DNA of 64,000 bases from Calditrichia bacterium. Its GTDB lineage: Bacteria > Calditrichota > Calditrichia > RBG-13-44-9 > J075. Of this stretch, positions 1 through 9,900 are shown piece after piece. The notes under the pieces are model-generated. The model was given only the letters and a program-made list of their open reading frames with translations. It did not search any database and was not told the origin of the DNA. Position 1 is the stretch's first letter. Every line of letters starts with the position of its first letter. The stretch spans positions 1-64,000 of the forward strand of contig JANQQU010000015.1 of NCBI GenBank assembly GCA_028284905.1. Reading direction: 5' to 3'. Made by a program: the position numbers and the translations under genes.

Positions 1-2435
1 TGGACTCCAGCATTGCAATCAATGCCAATTTTATCCGCCAGTTCTCACTCATTGCCAATTCCGGCGGCGGAGGTAACATCACCTTCAGTCCAGATACGAT
101 CGGCGGCGCCATCTACGACAGTGCTACTGTCGTCACCATTACTGCAACACCCGATTCCGGTTATACATTTGCCGGTTGGAGTGGCGCATTCAGTGGCAAC
201 GCTTTGATCGATTCGGTTAATATCGATAGCAATACCAGCGTCACTGCAACCTTTAGTCGCCAGTTCCAACTAACTTCTTCAGTTGTGGGCAATGGCAACA
301 TCACCTTCAGCCCGGACACTACTGGTGGTGCTATTTATGATAGTTCGACTGTCGTGACATTAACTGCAACACCGGATGCCGGATATGCCTTCGCAGGATG
401 GAGCGGTGATCTGATCAGCGCCTCGAACCCCGATTCAGTGACAATGGATTCCAGCATTGCCATCCAGGCACTTTTCGTACCGGCTTATGTGCTCACAATG
501 AACGCCAGCAATGGCAGCGTTACGCTTGATCCAACCGGTGGCATCTACGACAGCGCCACCGTGGTTACCTTCACAGCAACAGCAGACTCTGCCTATCGTT
601 TCGACAGCTGGAGTGGTGATTATGGCAGTTCGACGAATCCGGATTCAGTGACAATGGACTCCAGCATTTCAATCAATGCCAATTTTATTCGCCAGTTCTC
701 ATTGCTAGCAAATACAATCGGTGGAGGTAACATCGCCTTCAGTCCGGACACCACCGGCGGTGCGATTTATGACAGTGCCACTGTCGTCACCTTCACTGCT
801 GCACCCGATTCCGGTTACACATTCGCCGGTTGGAGTGGCGCGCTCAGTGGAAACGCTCTGACCGATTCGGTAAATATCGATAGTAACACGACTGTCACTG
901 CGACTTTTGTCCGCCAGTTCCAACTGACTTCTTCGGTTATTGGCAATGGTAGCATCGGCTTTAGCCCGGATACGACTGGCGGTGCGATATATGACAGCGC
1001 TACGGTCGTTACCTTAACCGCAACACCGGATGCCGGATATTCTTTCGCAGGTTGGAGCGGTGACTTAAACAGCAATGCCAATCCGGATTCAGTGACAATG
1101 GATTCAAGCATTAATGTGCAAGCGCTTTTCGTACCGGCTTATGTGCTCACAATGAACGCCAGTAACGGCAGTGTTGCGCTTGATCCAACTGGTGGCATTT
1201 ACGATAGCGCGACGGTGGTTACAATGACCGCCACCGCAGACTCCGCTTATCGCTTCGAGAGTTGGAGTGGTGATTACAGCAGTTCCGAAAATCCCGACTC
1301 TGTTGCTATGGATTCCAGCATCACCATCAACGCCAACTTTATCCGTCAGTTCTCACTGCTAGCAAATACGATCGGTAGAGGCAATATCGCCTTCAGTCCG
1401 GACACCACCGGCGGCGCCATCTATGACAGTGCTACTGTCGTCACCATTACTGCAACACCCGATTCCGGTTATACATTTGCGGGTTGGAGTGGTGCACTCA
1501 GTGGTAACGCTCTGACCGATTCGGTGAACATTGATAGTAACACGACTATCAATGCAACCTTCATCCGCCAGTTCCAGTTGACATCCTTGGTTGTTGGCAA
1601 TGGTAGCATCTCTTTCAGCCCGGATACTACTGGCGAAGCAATTTATGATAGTTCAACGGTCGTTACATTAACCGCAACACCGGATGCCGGATATTCTTTC
1701 GCAGGCTGGAGCGGTGATCTGATCAGTTCAGTCAATCCCGATTCAGTCACAATGGATTCCAGCATCTCCGTCCAGGCGCTATTCGTGCCGGCTTATGTGC
1801 TCACAATGAACGCCAGCAACGGCAGCGTTGCACTTGATCCGGCCGGTGGCATCTACGATAGCGCGACGGTGGTTACTATGACTGCCACGGCAGACTCTGC
1901 CTACCGCTTTGATAGCTGGAGCGGTGATTACAGCAGTTCCGAAAATCCGGACTCTGTGACCATGGATTCCAGCATCACCATCAATGCCAATTTTATTCGC
2001 CAGTTCTCACTGCTAGCAAATACAATCGGTGGAGGGAATATCACCTTCAGTCCGGACACCACCGGCGGAGCCATCTACGACAGTGCTACTGTCGTCACCA
2101 TTACTGCAACACCCGATTCCGGTTACACATTCGCCAGTTGGAGTGGCGCACTCAGTGGCAACGCTTTGATCGATTCGGTTAATATCGATAGCAATACCTC
2201 CGTCACTGCAACCTTTAGTCGCCAGTTCCAACTGACTTCCTCGGTTGTTGGCAATGGCAATATCACCTTTAGTCCAGACACCACTGGCGGTGCGATCTAC
2301 GACAGCGCTACCGTCGTTACATTAACCGCAACACCGGATCCTGGCTATGCCTTCGCAGGATGGAGTGGCGATCTGACAAGTTCAGCCACCCCGGACTCAG
2401 TCACTATGGATTCCAGCATTACCATTCAAGCCACG
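1..2435 (+). repeat. 654-bp higher-order tandem repeat inside the first gene
   Basis: The codon block reading RQFQLTS recurs at 258, 912, 1566 and 2220, a spacing of exactly 654 bp (218 codons) each time. Each 654-bp unit holds three different InlB-type units: A (RQFQLTS...), B (AYVLTMNASNGS...) and C (RQFSLLANT...). The window shows a partial unit at the left edge, three complete units and a final A before the C-terminal module. Identity between copies is high at DNA level, so the array probably grew by recent unequal recombination. Short-read assemblies could miscount it. Confidence 0.93.
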
Positions 2436-3275
2436 TTTGAACTGATCCCGATACCGATTGTAAATATTCGGGCATTTTTAGAAGGTCCCTATAACAACAG
2501 CACTATGGACACAACTTTAAAAGCGGAAAACAAACTCCCGCTGACACAACCGTTTGCGACCGCTCCCTGGCATTATACCGGCGGAGAAACAGTAGACACT
2601 ATTCCCCCGGGTGTCGTCGATTGGATCTTGATCGAACTGCGCACAGGAACCGGCGCAGAAACAGTTATTGCCAGACGGGCTGCCTTTATCCTTCAGAATG
2701 GATTACTCATCGACACTACTGGTGTAGAGAATGTATCATTTCCGGGCGTTGTTCCCGGTAGCTATTACCTTGTTCTCAGGCATCGTAATCACCTCGCGGT
2801 CATGAGTGCGGAACCAGTTATGCTCAGCGATACAACTGAAGTCTACGATTTTACCGGCGCTCAATCCCAGGCATTTGGCAGTGATGCAATGAAGGAACTC
2901 ACGCCGTCCAATTTCGGCTTATATTCCGGGGACAGCAACTCCGATGGAACGATAGATAGCGAAGACAAGGAGAATTACTGGCGAATTGAAAATGCCACAA
3001 TTTGGGAATACGGCAAACGTTCCGATTATAACCTCGACGGCGGCATTGACGTCACCGATAAAAATTTCTTCTGGTCTCCCAATATCGGTATCTCGACAGA
3101 AGTTCCGGATAGCACCATGAGCTCAAATCCCGGCAATGGCAACAGCCGTAACGGCAGTGGTTCCACAGACCTCAATGGCGAGAATAATCGATCAAACCAG
3201 GAAAAGCAAAAAGGTCAGAAAAACTCGGCAAAATCTGCCGCAAATAGCGATCGAGCAAAGGGCTCAAGAGAGTAA
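1..3275 (+). CDS. Giant secreted InlB-repeat protein, 5' truncated by window edge
   Basis: The frame is open from base 3 to the TAA at 3275, so the true start lies upstream. The visible part (about 1090 residues) is nearly all tandem InlB B-type / Flg_new-like repeats of about 72 residues, each with a core like GWSGDL..NPDSV.MDSN and ending in an aromatic before the next unit. Eleven units (the first cut by the edge) are arranged in a C-A-B-C-A-B-C-A-B-C-A order. After the repeats (from about 2455) comes a module starting with FLEGPYNN and containing DWILIEL and HRNHLAVMS, also found in the next three genes. A dockerin-like segment follows at about 2925-3090 (GDSNSDGTIDSED and DYNLDGGIDVTDKN, two acidic calcium-loop-like stretches), then a hydrophilic basic tail. 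Inference: an extracellular or surface adhesin-like protein. Its N-terminal cargo domain, if any, is not visible. No type IX-like FlgD tail is present. Confidence 0.9.
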   Translation, partial: DSSIAINANFIRQFSLIANSGGGGNITFSPDTIGGAIYDSATVVTITATPDSGYTFAGWSGAFSGNALIDSVNIDSNTSVTATFSRQFQLTSSVVGNGNITFSPDTTGGAIYDSSTVVTLTATPDAGYAFAGWSGDLISASNPDSVTMDSSIAIQALFVPAYVLTMNASNGSVTLDPTGGIYDSATVVTFTATADSAYRFDSWSGDYGSSTNPDSVTMDSSISINANFIRQFSLLANTIGGGNIAFSPDTTGGAIYDSATVVTFTAAPDSGYTFAGWSGALSGNALTDSVNIDSNTTVTATFVRQFQLTSSVIGNGSIGFSPDTTGGAIYDSATVVTLTATPDAGYSFAGWSGDLNSNANPDSVTMDSSINVQALFVPAYVLTMNASNGSVALDPTGGIYDSATVVTMTATADSAYRFESWSGDYSSSENPDSVAMDSSITINANFIRQFSLLANTIGRGNIAFSPDTTGGAIYDSATVVTITATPDSGYTFAGWSGALSGNALTDSVNIDSNTTINATFIRQFQLTSLVVGNGSISFSPDTTGEAIYDSSTVVTLTATPDAGYSFAGWSGDLISSVNPDSVTMDSSISVQALFVPAYVLTMNASNGSVALDPAGGIYDSATVVTMTATADSAYRFDSWSGDYSSSENPDSVTMDSSITINANFIRQFSLLANTIGGGNITFSPDTTGGAIYDSATVVTITATPDSGYTFASWSGALSGNALIDSVNIDSNTSVTATFSRQFQLTSSVVGNGNITFSPDTTGGAIYDSATVVTLTATPDPGYAFAGWSGDLTSSATPDSVTMDSSITIQATFELIPIPIVNIRAFLEGPYNNSTMDTTLKAENKLPLTQPFATAPWHYTGGETVDTIPPGVVDWILIELRTGTGAETVIARRAAFILQNGLLIDTTGVENVSFPGVVPGSYYLVLRHRNHLAVMSAEPVMLSDTTEVYDFTGAQSQAFGSDAMKELTPSNFGLYSGDSNSDGTIDSEDKENYWRIENATIWEYGKRSDYNLDGGIDVTDKNFFWSPNIGISTEVPDSTMSSNPGNGNSRNGSGSTDLNGENNRSNQEKQKGQKNSAKSAANSDRAKGSRE

Positions 3276-3541
3276 CTTGCTCGGTTGATTAGAAGAGAAA
3301 AAGTATTTTCCGTAAACAGAATCAGAAAACCTCCCCCCTGTATCATCGAAATTCCCTAAAAATAAGATGAATAAAATTGAGTGTTTGCCAAATTGCAAAA
3401 TCTGTCAAGAATAAATATGTGATTTGCCTTAAAATTGAACATCTCTGAAATCTGCTAAAGCTGTGTTGTTAGTGACCTTGGTATTTATTCAATAAACGGA
3501 CTAGTTATTATTGAAGACATTTGAAATTCAAAAGGGAAACA

Positions 3542-6500
3542 ATGCATTCATTTTGCAAACCTAACAAGTTACTTTTTCTGGGCTTAATATTTTTGCTCTC
3601 ATCAAATAGTTTCGCACAGAATTCCGAAAAATATTTCGGGAATAAAACGAACGCTACCGAAGCAGTAGAAGTCGTTAAAATTATTGACCCGGACAATGGG
3701 CCGGGGACAGATTATACTTCATTAGACGATTTTGCTAAATATGAACAACGAGACCTGGTAGCTGCGGGAGAGATCGCTGTTGCGCTTTGCCGTAGTAGCG
3801 GCGGCACTCCTGACGAGCCGGCCCAATTTGTTGACTGGGTAACGGATGAAAACCATTATGTGAAAATAGTGGCGGACGTTGGTCATCGGGCCAACGCCCA
3901 GTGGGACACAACCAAATATCGCATTCTGGAATTTACCACGATTAATTCGGAATGCCTGGATATTGAAATCGACAACATTGTTGTTGATGGTATCCAAATG
4001 AGAATTTACGGCAGCGGCCGCAGTAACGACGTTATCGATCCGGATGCCGGCGATTATTATATATTCAAAAATTGTTTTCTCTGGATGGATTTAAGCAGTG
4101 GCTCTGGCGACGGCATGGACTTTAAAACCGACGGAGAAGTGGTCAATTGCATAATCAAAGGACCTTCATCAGAAGGAATCAATGTCCTTGAGGGTGCTTT
4201 TGTGAAGGTAATAAACAATACTTTTATTGGATGGGAGCATGCAATAAAATCCGAGGGGACCGTACTGGCATTAAACAATATCTCTATTGGCGCATTCGGA
4301 GAGCCTTACGAAACCGATGATGACGGTACTTTTACCAGCGATTCTGATTATAATACTTCGCACCAGCTTGGGAAGGCCCTGGTGAAATTCCCGCGCAGCA
4401 GCAATGCATCTCCCTGGTATTCCGGTGCTACGCCAGTGGCACAAATCTTTGTCGATAGTACCGCAAATGATTATCATTTATTAGCAAACAGTATCTTTTC
4501 CGGAAGCGGCATTGGGCCAACAGCCGACAACCGTATTCCTATATGGGACATAAATCTGCAAAGACGCAGCGGTGCCGCCACAGATTTAGGCGCGGATCAT
4601 GGTGGATTATTAGGATATCAATATACTGTAGATGTTACCATAATTGACAGTGGACAAGTTACCCTAAATCCTGACGACAGCCTCTACTATACCGGCACGC
4701 CAGTGGAGATCAGCGCTATTCCTGACAGTGCCTACAGATTTGTCGGCTGGAGCAGCAATCTTTCCGGTTTCGGTAATCCCGATACAATTGTCGTAGATAG
4801 TAACATTGCCATTACCGCCACATTTATTCGTCAGTTCCAACTGACCTCCGGAACACCCGTAAATGGCAGCATTTCTTTTAGCCCGGATACCACAGGCGGT
4901 GGTATTTACGACAGTGCAACGGTGGTGACATTGACACCGATAGCGGATTCCGGCTTCGTATTTACCGGCTGGAGTGGTGATTTAATGAGTGTTGCTAATC
5001 CTGATTCAATTCAGATGGATTCTAACATCTATGTTCAGGCACACTTTGATACCGCCTATTACCTGACGGTGAACGCCAGCAACGGCAGCGTCGTTCTCGA
5101 TCCTCCCGGTGGTATATATGATAGTGCCCGAGTGGTAAGCATGACGGCCGTACCGGACTCCGCCTATCGTTTCACCGGCTGGAGCGGTGATCTCATCAGT
5201 ATTGACAATCCCGACACTGTTCAGCTAGATACCAACATTACAGTGACAGCACATTTCCTTCGTATGTTTTCGCTGACTAGCAACACCATCAGTGGTGGCA
5301 ATATCACATTTAGCCCGGATACAACCGGCGGGGCGATTTATGATAGCGCCACAGTGGTTACCTTCAGCGCTACGCCGGATTCCGGTTACAGATTTGTTGG
5401 TTGGAGCGGCGCAATATCCAGCGACTCCACCACAGATTCTGTCCGTGTTGATAGCAACACCGCAATAACTGCCACCTTTATCCCCCAATACCAATTAGCT
5501 GCAAGTGTCGTTGGCAGTGGGAGCGTTTCATTTAGTCCGGATACAACCGGCGGAGCGATATACGATAGCGCCACAGTTATTACACTTACCGCGATACCTG
5601 ATTCCGGCCAGGTCTTTTCCGGCTGGAGCGGCGACCTGCTCAGTTCAGCGAATCCTGATTCCATTCAATTAGATTCGAATACGACCATTATCGCCACATT
5701 TCAAGAATATATTGCTCCAACGCTGAATCTAAAAGCCTTCCTGGAAGGCCCCTACAACAATGGTGCGATGGATACTACACTTAACTCGATTGGTAACTTA
5801 CCGCTAGCTCAACCATACAATATTGCCCCCTGGAATTACAGTGGCAGCGAAGTATTGAGCGCCATCCCGGCAGACATGGTCGATTGGGTCTTGCTGGAGC
5901 TTCGCTCTCAAACCGGCGCGGAATCGGCCATCGCCCGGCGGGCTGCTCTTCTGAATAAATCCGGGCAGATTGTCGATACAACCGGCTTAAGTCCGGTGAC
6001 ATTCCAGGGCGTTGACCATGGTGCATATTACGTAGTCGTTTTCCATCGTAATCACCTCGCAGTGATGAGCGCAGCGCCTCTCAGTGTTACTGACAGCACC
6101 GCATTACATGATTTCAGTATCGCCCAAACCCAGGGATTTGGCATCTCCCCGATGAAAACACTTGCCCCGGCCGTATTTGGCATGTACTCCGGTGACAGCA
6201 ATGGGGACGGCAGTGTTGACAGCACAGATAAAAACATTTATTGGCGCGCTGAAAATGCGACGCTTTGGAATTACAACAAACTTTCTGATTACAACCTTGA
6301 TGGCGGCATTGACACCGCAGATAAAAATCAATTTTGGATGCCCAATAATGGTACATCTACTGCAGTGCCAGACAGCAATTTAGCGGCCCACCCTGGCACC
6401 GGAAACGGTAAGCAGCGCGCACATTCCGAACAACAGAAGATCAACAGTAATCGGTTAAATTCCGCAAGTGTTAAGGCGGGGCAACAAGCGGCATCCGCAA

Positions 6501-6550
6501 AGCAACGACAGAACCGCCAGCAATCTAACCGCGACGGTTCAAACGACTAA
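3542..6550 (+). CDS. Secreted beta-helix protein with five InlB repeats and dockerin-like C-terminus
   Basis: I chose ATG 3542 because AGGGA lies a few bases upstream; an in-frame TTG at 3521 has no clear ribosome site. Residues 1-26 are a signal peptide (LLFLGLIFLLSSNSFAQ). Residues about 30-370 look like a right-handed parallel beta-helix of the pectate-lyase/polysaccharide-lyase class, with short recurring strands such as DIEIDNIVVDGI, VNCIIKGPSSEGI and KVINNTFIGW. No catalytic residues can be assigned. Five InlB-type repeats follow (about 370-730), then the shared FLEGPYNN...HRNHLAVMS module and a dockerin-like pair (GDSNGDGSVDSTDKN, DYNLDGGIDTADKN). The tail is rich in Q, N, S and K. Likely exported and surface-associated, perhaps binding or cutting polysaccharide; the substrate is unknown. 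It lies 266 bp after the previous gene in the same orientation. Confidence 0.88.
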   Translation: MHSFCKPNKLLFLGLIFLLSSNSFAQNSEKYFGNKTNATEAVEVVKIIDPDNGPGTDYTSLDDFAKYEQRDLVAAGEIAVALCRSSGGTPDEPAQFVDWVTDENHYVKIVADVGHRANAQWDTTKYRILEFTTINSECLDIEIDNIVVDGIQMRIYGSGRSNDVIDPDAGDYYIFKNCFLWMDLSSGSGDGMDFKTDGEVVNCIIKGPSSEGINVLEGAFVKVINNTFIGWEHAIKSEGTVLALNNISIGAFGEPYETDDDGTFTSDSDYNTSHQLGKALVKFPRSSNASPWYSGATPVAQIFVDSTANDYHLLANSIFSGSGIGPTADNRIPIWDINLQRRSGAATDLGADHGGLLGYQYTVDVTIIDSGQVTLNPDDSLYYTGTPVEISAIPDSAYRFVGWSSNLSGFGNPDTIVVDSNIAITATFIRQFQLTSGTPVNGSISFSPDTTGGGIYDSATVVTLTPIADSGFVFTGWSGDLMSVANPDSIQMDSNIYVQAHFDTAYYLTVNASNGSVVLDPPGGIYDSARVVSMTAVPDSAYRFTGWSGDLISIDNPDTVQLDTNITVTAHFLRMFSLTSNTISGGNITFSPDTTGGAIYDSATVVTFSATPDSGYRFVGWSGAISSDSTTDSVRVDSNTAITATFIPQYQLAASVVGSGSVSFSPDTTGGAIYDSATVITLTAIPDSGQVFSGWSGDLLSSANPDSIQLDSNTTIIATFQEYIAPTLNLKAFLEGPYNNGAMDTTLNSIGNLPLAQPYNIAPWNYSGSEVLSAIPADMVDWVLLELRSQTGAESAIARRAALLNKSGQIVDTTGLSPVTFQGVDHGAYYVVVFHRNHLAVMSAAPLSVTDSTALHDFSIAQTQGFGISPMKTLAPAVFGMYSGDSNGDGSVDSTDKNIYWRAENATLWNYNKLSDYNLDGGIDTADKNQFWMPNNGTSTAVPDSNLAAHPGTGNGKQRAHSEQQKINSNRLNSASVKAGQQAASAKQRQNRQQSNRDGSND

Positions 6551-6555
6551 AATAC

Positions 6556-6586
6556 CGGGTTAATTTGCATTCCGTAAATTAACCCG
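6556..6586 (+). terminator. Hairpin after the beta-helix protein gene
   Basis: CGGGTTAATTT (6556-6566) is perfectly complementary to AAATTAACCCG (6576-6586), giving an 11-bp stem and 9-nt loop starting five bases after the stop codon. No U-tract follows, so it may be an mRNA 3'-end stabiliser rather than a true intrinsic terminator. Confidence 0.5.
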
Positions 6587-6828
6587 ACATTGCGAATTTG
6601 CCCTAAATCTTTTCCAGATTTGCACTTTCGTTAAAAACTTCTACCCTAAAATGAGATTTTCACCACAGCATTCCTCCACATTTCCGCTATCCTTTAATTA
6701 TTCAGCAATCAAAATGTTATAGGTCCGTATTTCGGAATTTCAGCATTTTTTAATGCGCATACATATACTGCCTAAAGATTTTTAACATTACTACATTTCT
6801 GATCATAGAAACCGGCCAATATTTCGAA

Positions 6829-6880
6829 ACTACCCAATACTCCGAGAAATGACTTTTGGGTAGTATTAAGGATATTTCTC
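6829..6880 (+). promoter_or_regulatory. Candidate leader pseudoknot upstream of the alginate-lyase-like gene
   Basis: ACTACCCAA (6829-6837) pairs perfectly with TTGGGTAGT (6856-6864). The intervening loop contains GAGAAAT (6844-6850), which pairs perfectly with ATTTCTC at 6874-6880. The two helices interleave, which is H-type pseudoknot geometry, and they end about 50 nt before the chosen GTG start. A competing pairing AATACT/AGTATT also exists. It matches no riboswitch class I can name. Confidence 0.3.
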
Positions 6881-6931
6881 ATTGAAGAATATTCAGAATA
6901 AAATATTTACCGGTTATTGCAAGAGGATGCA

Positions 6932-9900
6932 GTGAAAATCGACAAGCAATACTGCTTCATATATATACTTTTAAAGATACTTATTTTATTTCCAGAATTT
7001 CTGCCGGGTCAATCGACGCCGGTCATTCAGGGATATAGAGATTTTAACTACGGCACTACTGTCAATTCTACCCCAATGGGAGAGATCCCGGAAAGCAAGT
7101 TGTGGTGGCATGACAATTATTGGTGGGCCAGTTTATGGAACGATAGTTTGAATAGCCATACTATACATCAATACAACTTCCCCACAAGCAGCTGGAGGAA
7201 TACCGGAGTTACAATCGATGATCGTTCCGGGAGTAAATCGGATGTACTTTCGGATGGCAACAAACTCTTCATTGCCTCCCATATTTTCTCCAATACCGCC
7301 CAATCAGCATCTGCTGCAAACGCTGCCAGGCTTTATCGTTATAGCTACAGTAATAGCGACACAAGCTACAGTCTGGATGCCGGATATCCGGTTCTGATTA
7401 ACAGTTCAAAGTCTAATTCCCTGGTATTAACAAAAGATACCGCCAGTCGTTTATGGATCACCTGGGTAGATTCCGGTGCGATTATGATCAACCATAGCAG
7501 TGGTGATGATGCCACCTGGGCGACCCCATTCAGCCTGCCAAACCAAACCGACACAACGACCTGGGAAGATGTGTCATCGATTATTACGTTCGGTGACAGT
7601 ATTGGCATCTTCTGGACGAATCAGTCTACAGAAAATGTGCACTTCGCTGTACACGCCGCTGCAGACAGTGTCCACATCTGGCAGGAAGAGGATGTTGTTG
7701 ACAATGAAGATGAGGACGGCGGGCTGGAAGAAATAATCAGCGACGAAATCAATCTTGCTGCTTATAATGGTATTGTTTACAGCGTTGTGCAATCTTCCGA
7801 AGCAGAAGATGAAGATCCGCAAATAATCGTCTTTCGCCGAAATGCCGCGAATAGCTGGGAGCACTTCACCTTTGGCGTGGGAGATGATAATCATCGCCAG
7901 GCTCTGGCAGTTATTGATACATCCGGCCAAAAGCTTCATGTGTTTGCCGGTAGTCGGCAAAGCAGTATCGAATATATTTATCATAAGTCCGCGCCATTAT
8001 CGACCCTGAGTTTCCCTTCCGGTCAGGGCACCTCTTTTATTGCCAGCGCGAGTGACATTCGCATAAACAAAATTAGCGCCAGTAAACAATTGGCCGGCAA
8101 CCAATCCGGCATCTTAATACAGGCGAATGACCAGACGACCCGCAACTACCTGCACAATTTTCTGGAATTGACCGATAAACCGGTAATTAGTGATTTTTTT
8201 CCGGCAAGAGGCCCGGTTGGCACAGTTGTAACAATAACCGGCCGAAATTTCAGCAGCGTTTCCAATATTCAATTTAACGGCGTCTCCGTAGACAGCTTTA
8301 CGGTGGTTTCGCCCTTTGAAATCATTACCACTGTCCCGAACAGTGCCGCTGATGGCCCGGTAACCTTAACCAACCCAAATGGCCAAACCAGCAGCGAGGA
8401 TATTTTTACCGTAAACCTCCCGCCATTTGATTTGACAACATCGGTAATTGGTGCCGGCAGTATCTCAATTTCTCCCGGCAGCGGCAGTTACATGACACCG
8501 ACCGATGTTGCCATTTCGGCAATACCGGACTCCGGCTATATTTTTAGTGCCTGGACCGGGGATCTCTCCGGCACGGTCAACCCGGATACTATCCGGATGG
8601 ACGACGATAAAGTTGTTACTGCTATATTCATAGAATACGAAGGGGAACAGGTCAGCTATCAGGAAACCGTTACCGGAAGCTCCAGCGGAAGCAGCACAGT
8701 TTCGACAGATAGCGCCCTTACCCGTATCAATGATGCGTTGTATTTGGCTGCGATCACTTCCAAATCGCCGGAAACTGTTTCCATGGTTTCCGGTCTGGGA
8801 CTCTCCTGGACATTGCTGAAAAGCCAGTGCTCCGGCAGAAATCATACCGCAGTCGAAATCTGGCAGGCACAAGGCACTCCCAGTGCAGATGGCATCGTCA
8901 CTGCGACTTTTGCAGATGCGCCGGGAAATGCCGTCATTGCTGTCACTCGTTATGCCTGGGTCGATCCGCTGAATCCCATCGGCAACATCATTTCCGGGAA
9001 CACGAATGGAGAAGACGGTCTTTGCAGCGGCGGTGTTGATAGTAACGCCTATGCCTTTCCGATTGCAGCCACAGATAGCGGCGCAGTAATTTACGGGGCG
9101 GCGGCTTTACGTAACCGTTTTCATTCACCCGGCAGTGGATATACCGAAAGAATTGAATTGGCACAGGGCACTGGCGGTAGTGCAGCCACCCTGGCAGTGC
9201 AGGATTATCTTTCCCCTACCCCGGACAGTTTGACATTCAATGGCGATATTAGCGGCAACGTGGATTGGGCAGTTGCAGCACTGGAAATACGCCCTGGCAC
9301 TGCCGGCGCAGGCCTCCCCCTCTATTCCGTAAATACATCGGTAAGTGGTGAAGGATCGGTTTCTAATACTCCCTCCAACAGTTTGTATTACCAGGGCACA
9401 ACCGTTCAATTGACGGCTTCGCCTGCTGCCAATTATCAATTCAGTCATTGGAGTGGAGATACGAGCAGTACCACTAATCCTATTTCCATACCGGTCAATG
9501 GCGATCGTAATCTGATAGCAAATTTTACTAATCTGCCCCAGTATACGATGACAGTTTCGACGGTTGACAGCGGCAGTGTTCTCCTTAATCCCTCCGGCGG
9601 GACTTATTTCAGTGGCAGCAGCGTCGTACTAACTGCCGAGCCGGACAGCAACTATCAGTTTCTGAGCTGGACCGGAGACTTAACCGGCAGCGAAAATCCG
9701 GACACCGTCATAGTCGATAGCAATATTGCTATCACTGCAAATTTTGCTGAGTTACCACAATATAATTTAACAACGAGTATCTCTGCCGGTAATGGTAGTA
9801 TTCACATGGATCCTCCCGGCGGTATATACTATAGCGGCACTTCGGTCGTCTTAACTGCTCAGCCGGATTCCGGATATGAATTTCAGGACTGGACTGGAGA

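Larger units (their letters stand above)
6551..6931. other. 381-bp intergenic leader region
   Basis: This AT-rich gap between two giant secreted-protein genes contains a hairpin just after the upstream stop (6556-6586) and an interleaved pair of inverted repeats close to the downstream start (6829-6880), both listed separately. No convincing small ORF or promoter hexamer pair was found in the rest. Confidence 0.6.

Noticed and set aside
1-2435. CRISPR-like or satellite array
   Set aside because: The period is long, the repeats are in one open frame, and every unit encodes the same protein fold; it is a coding repeat.
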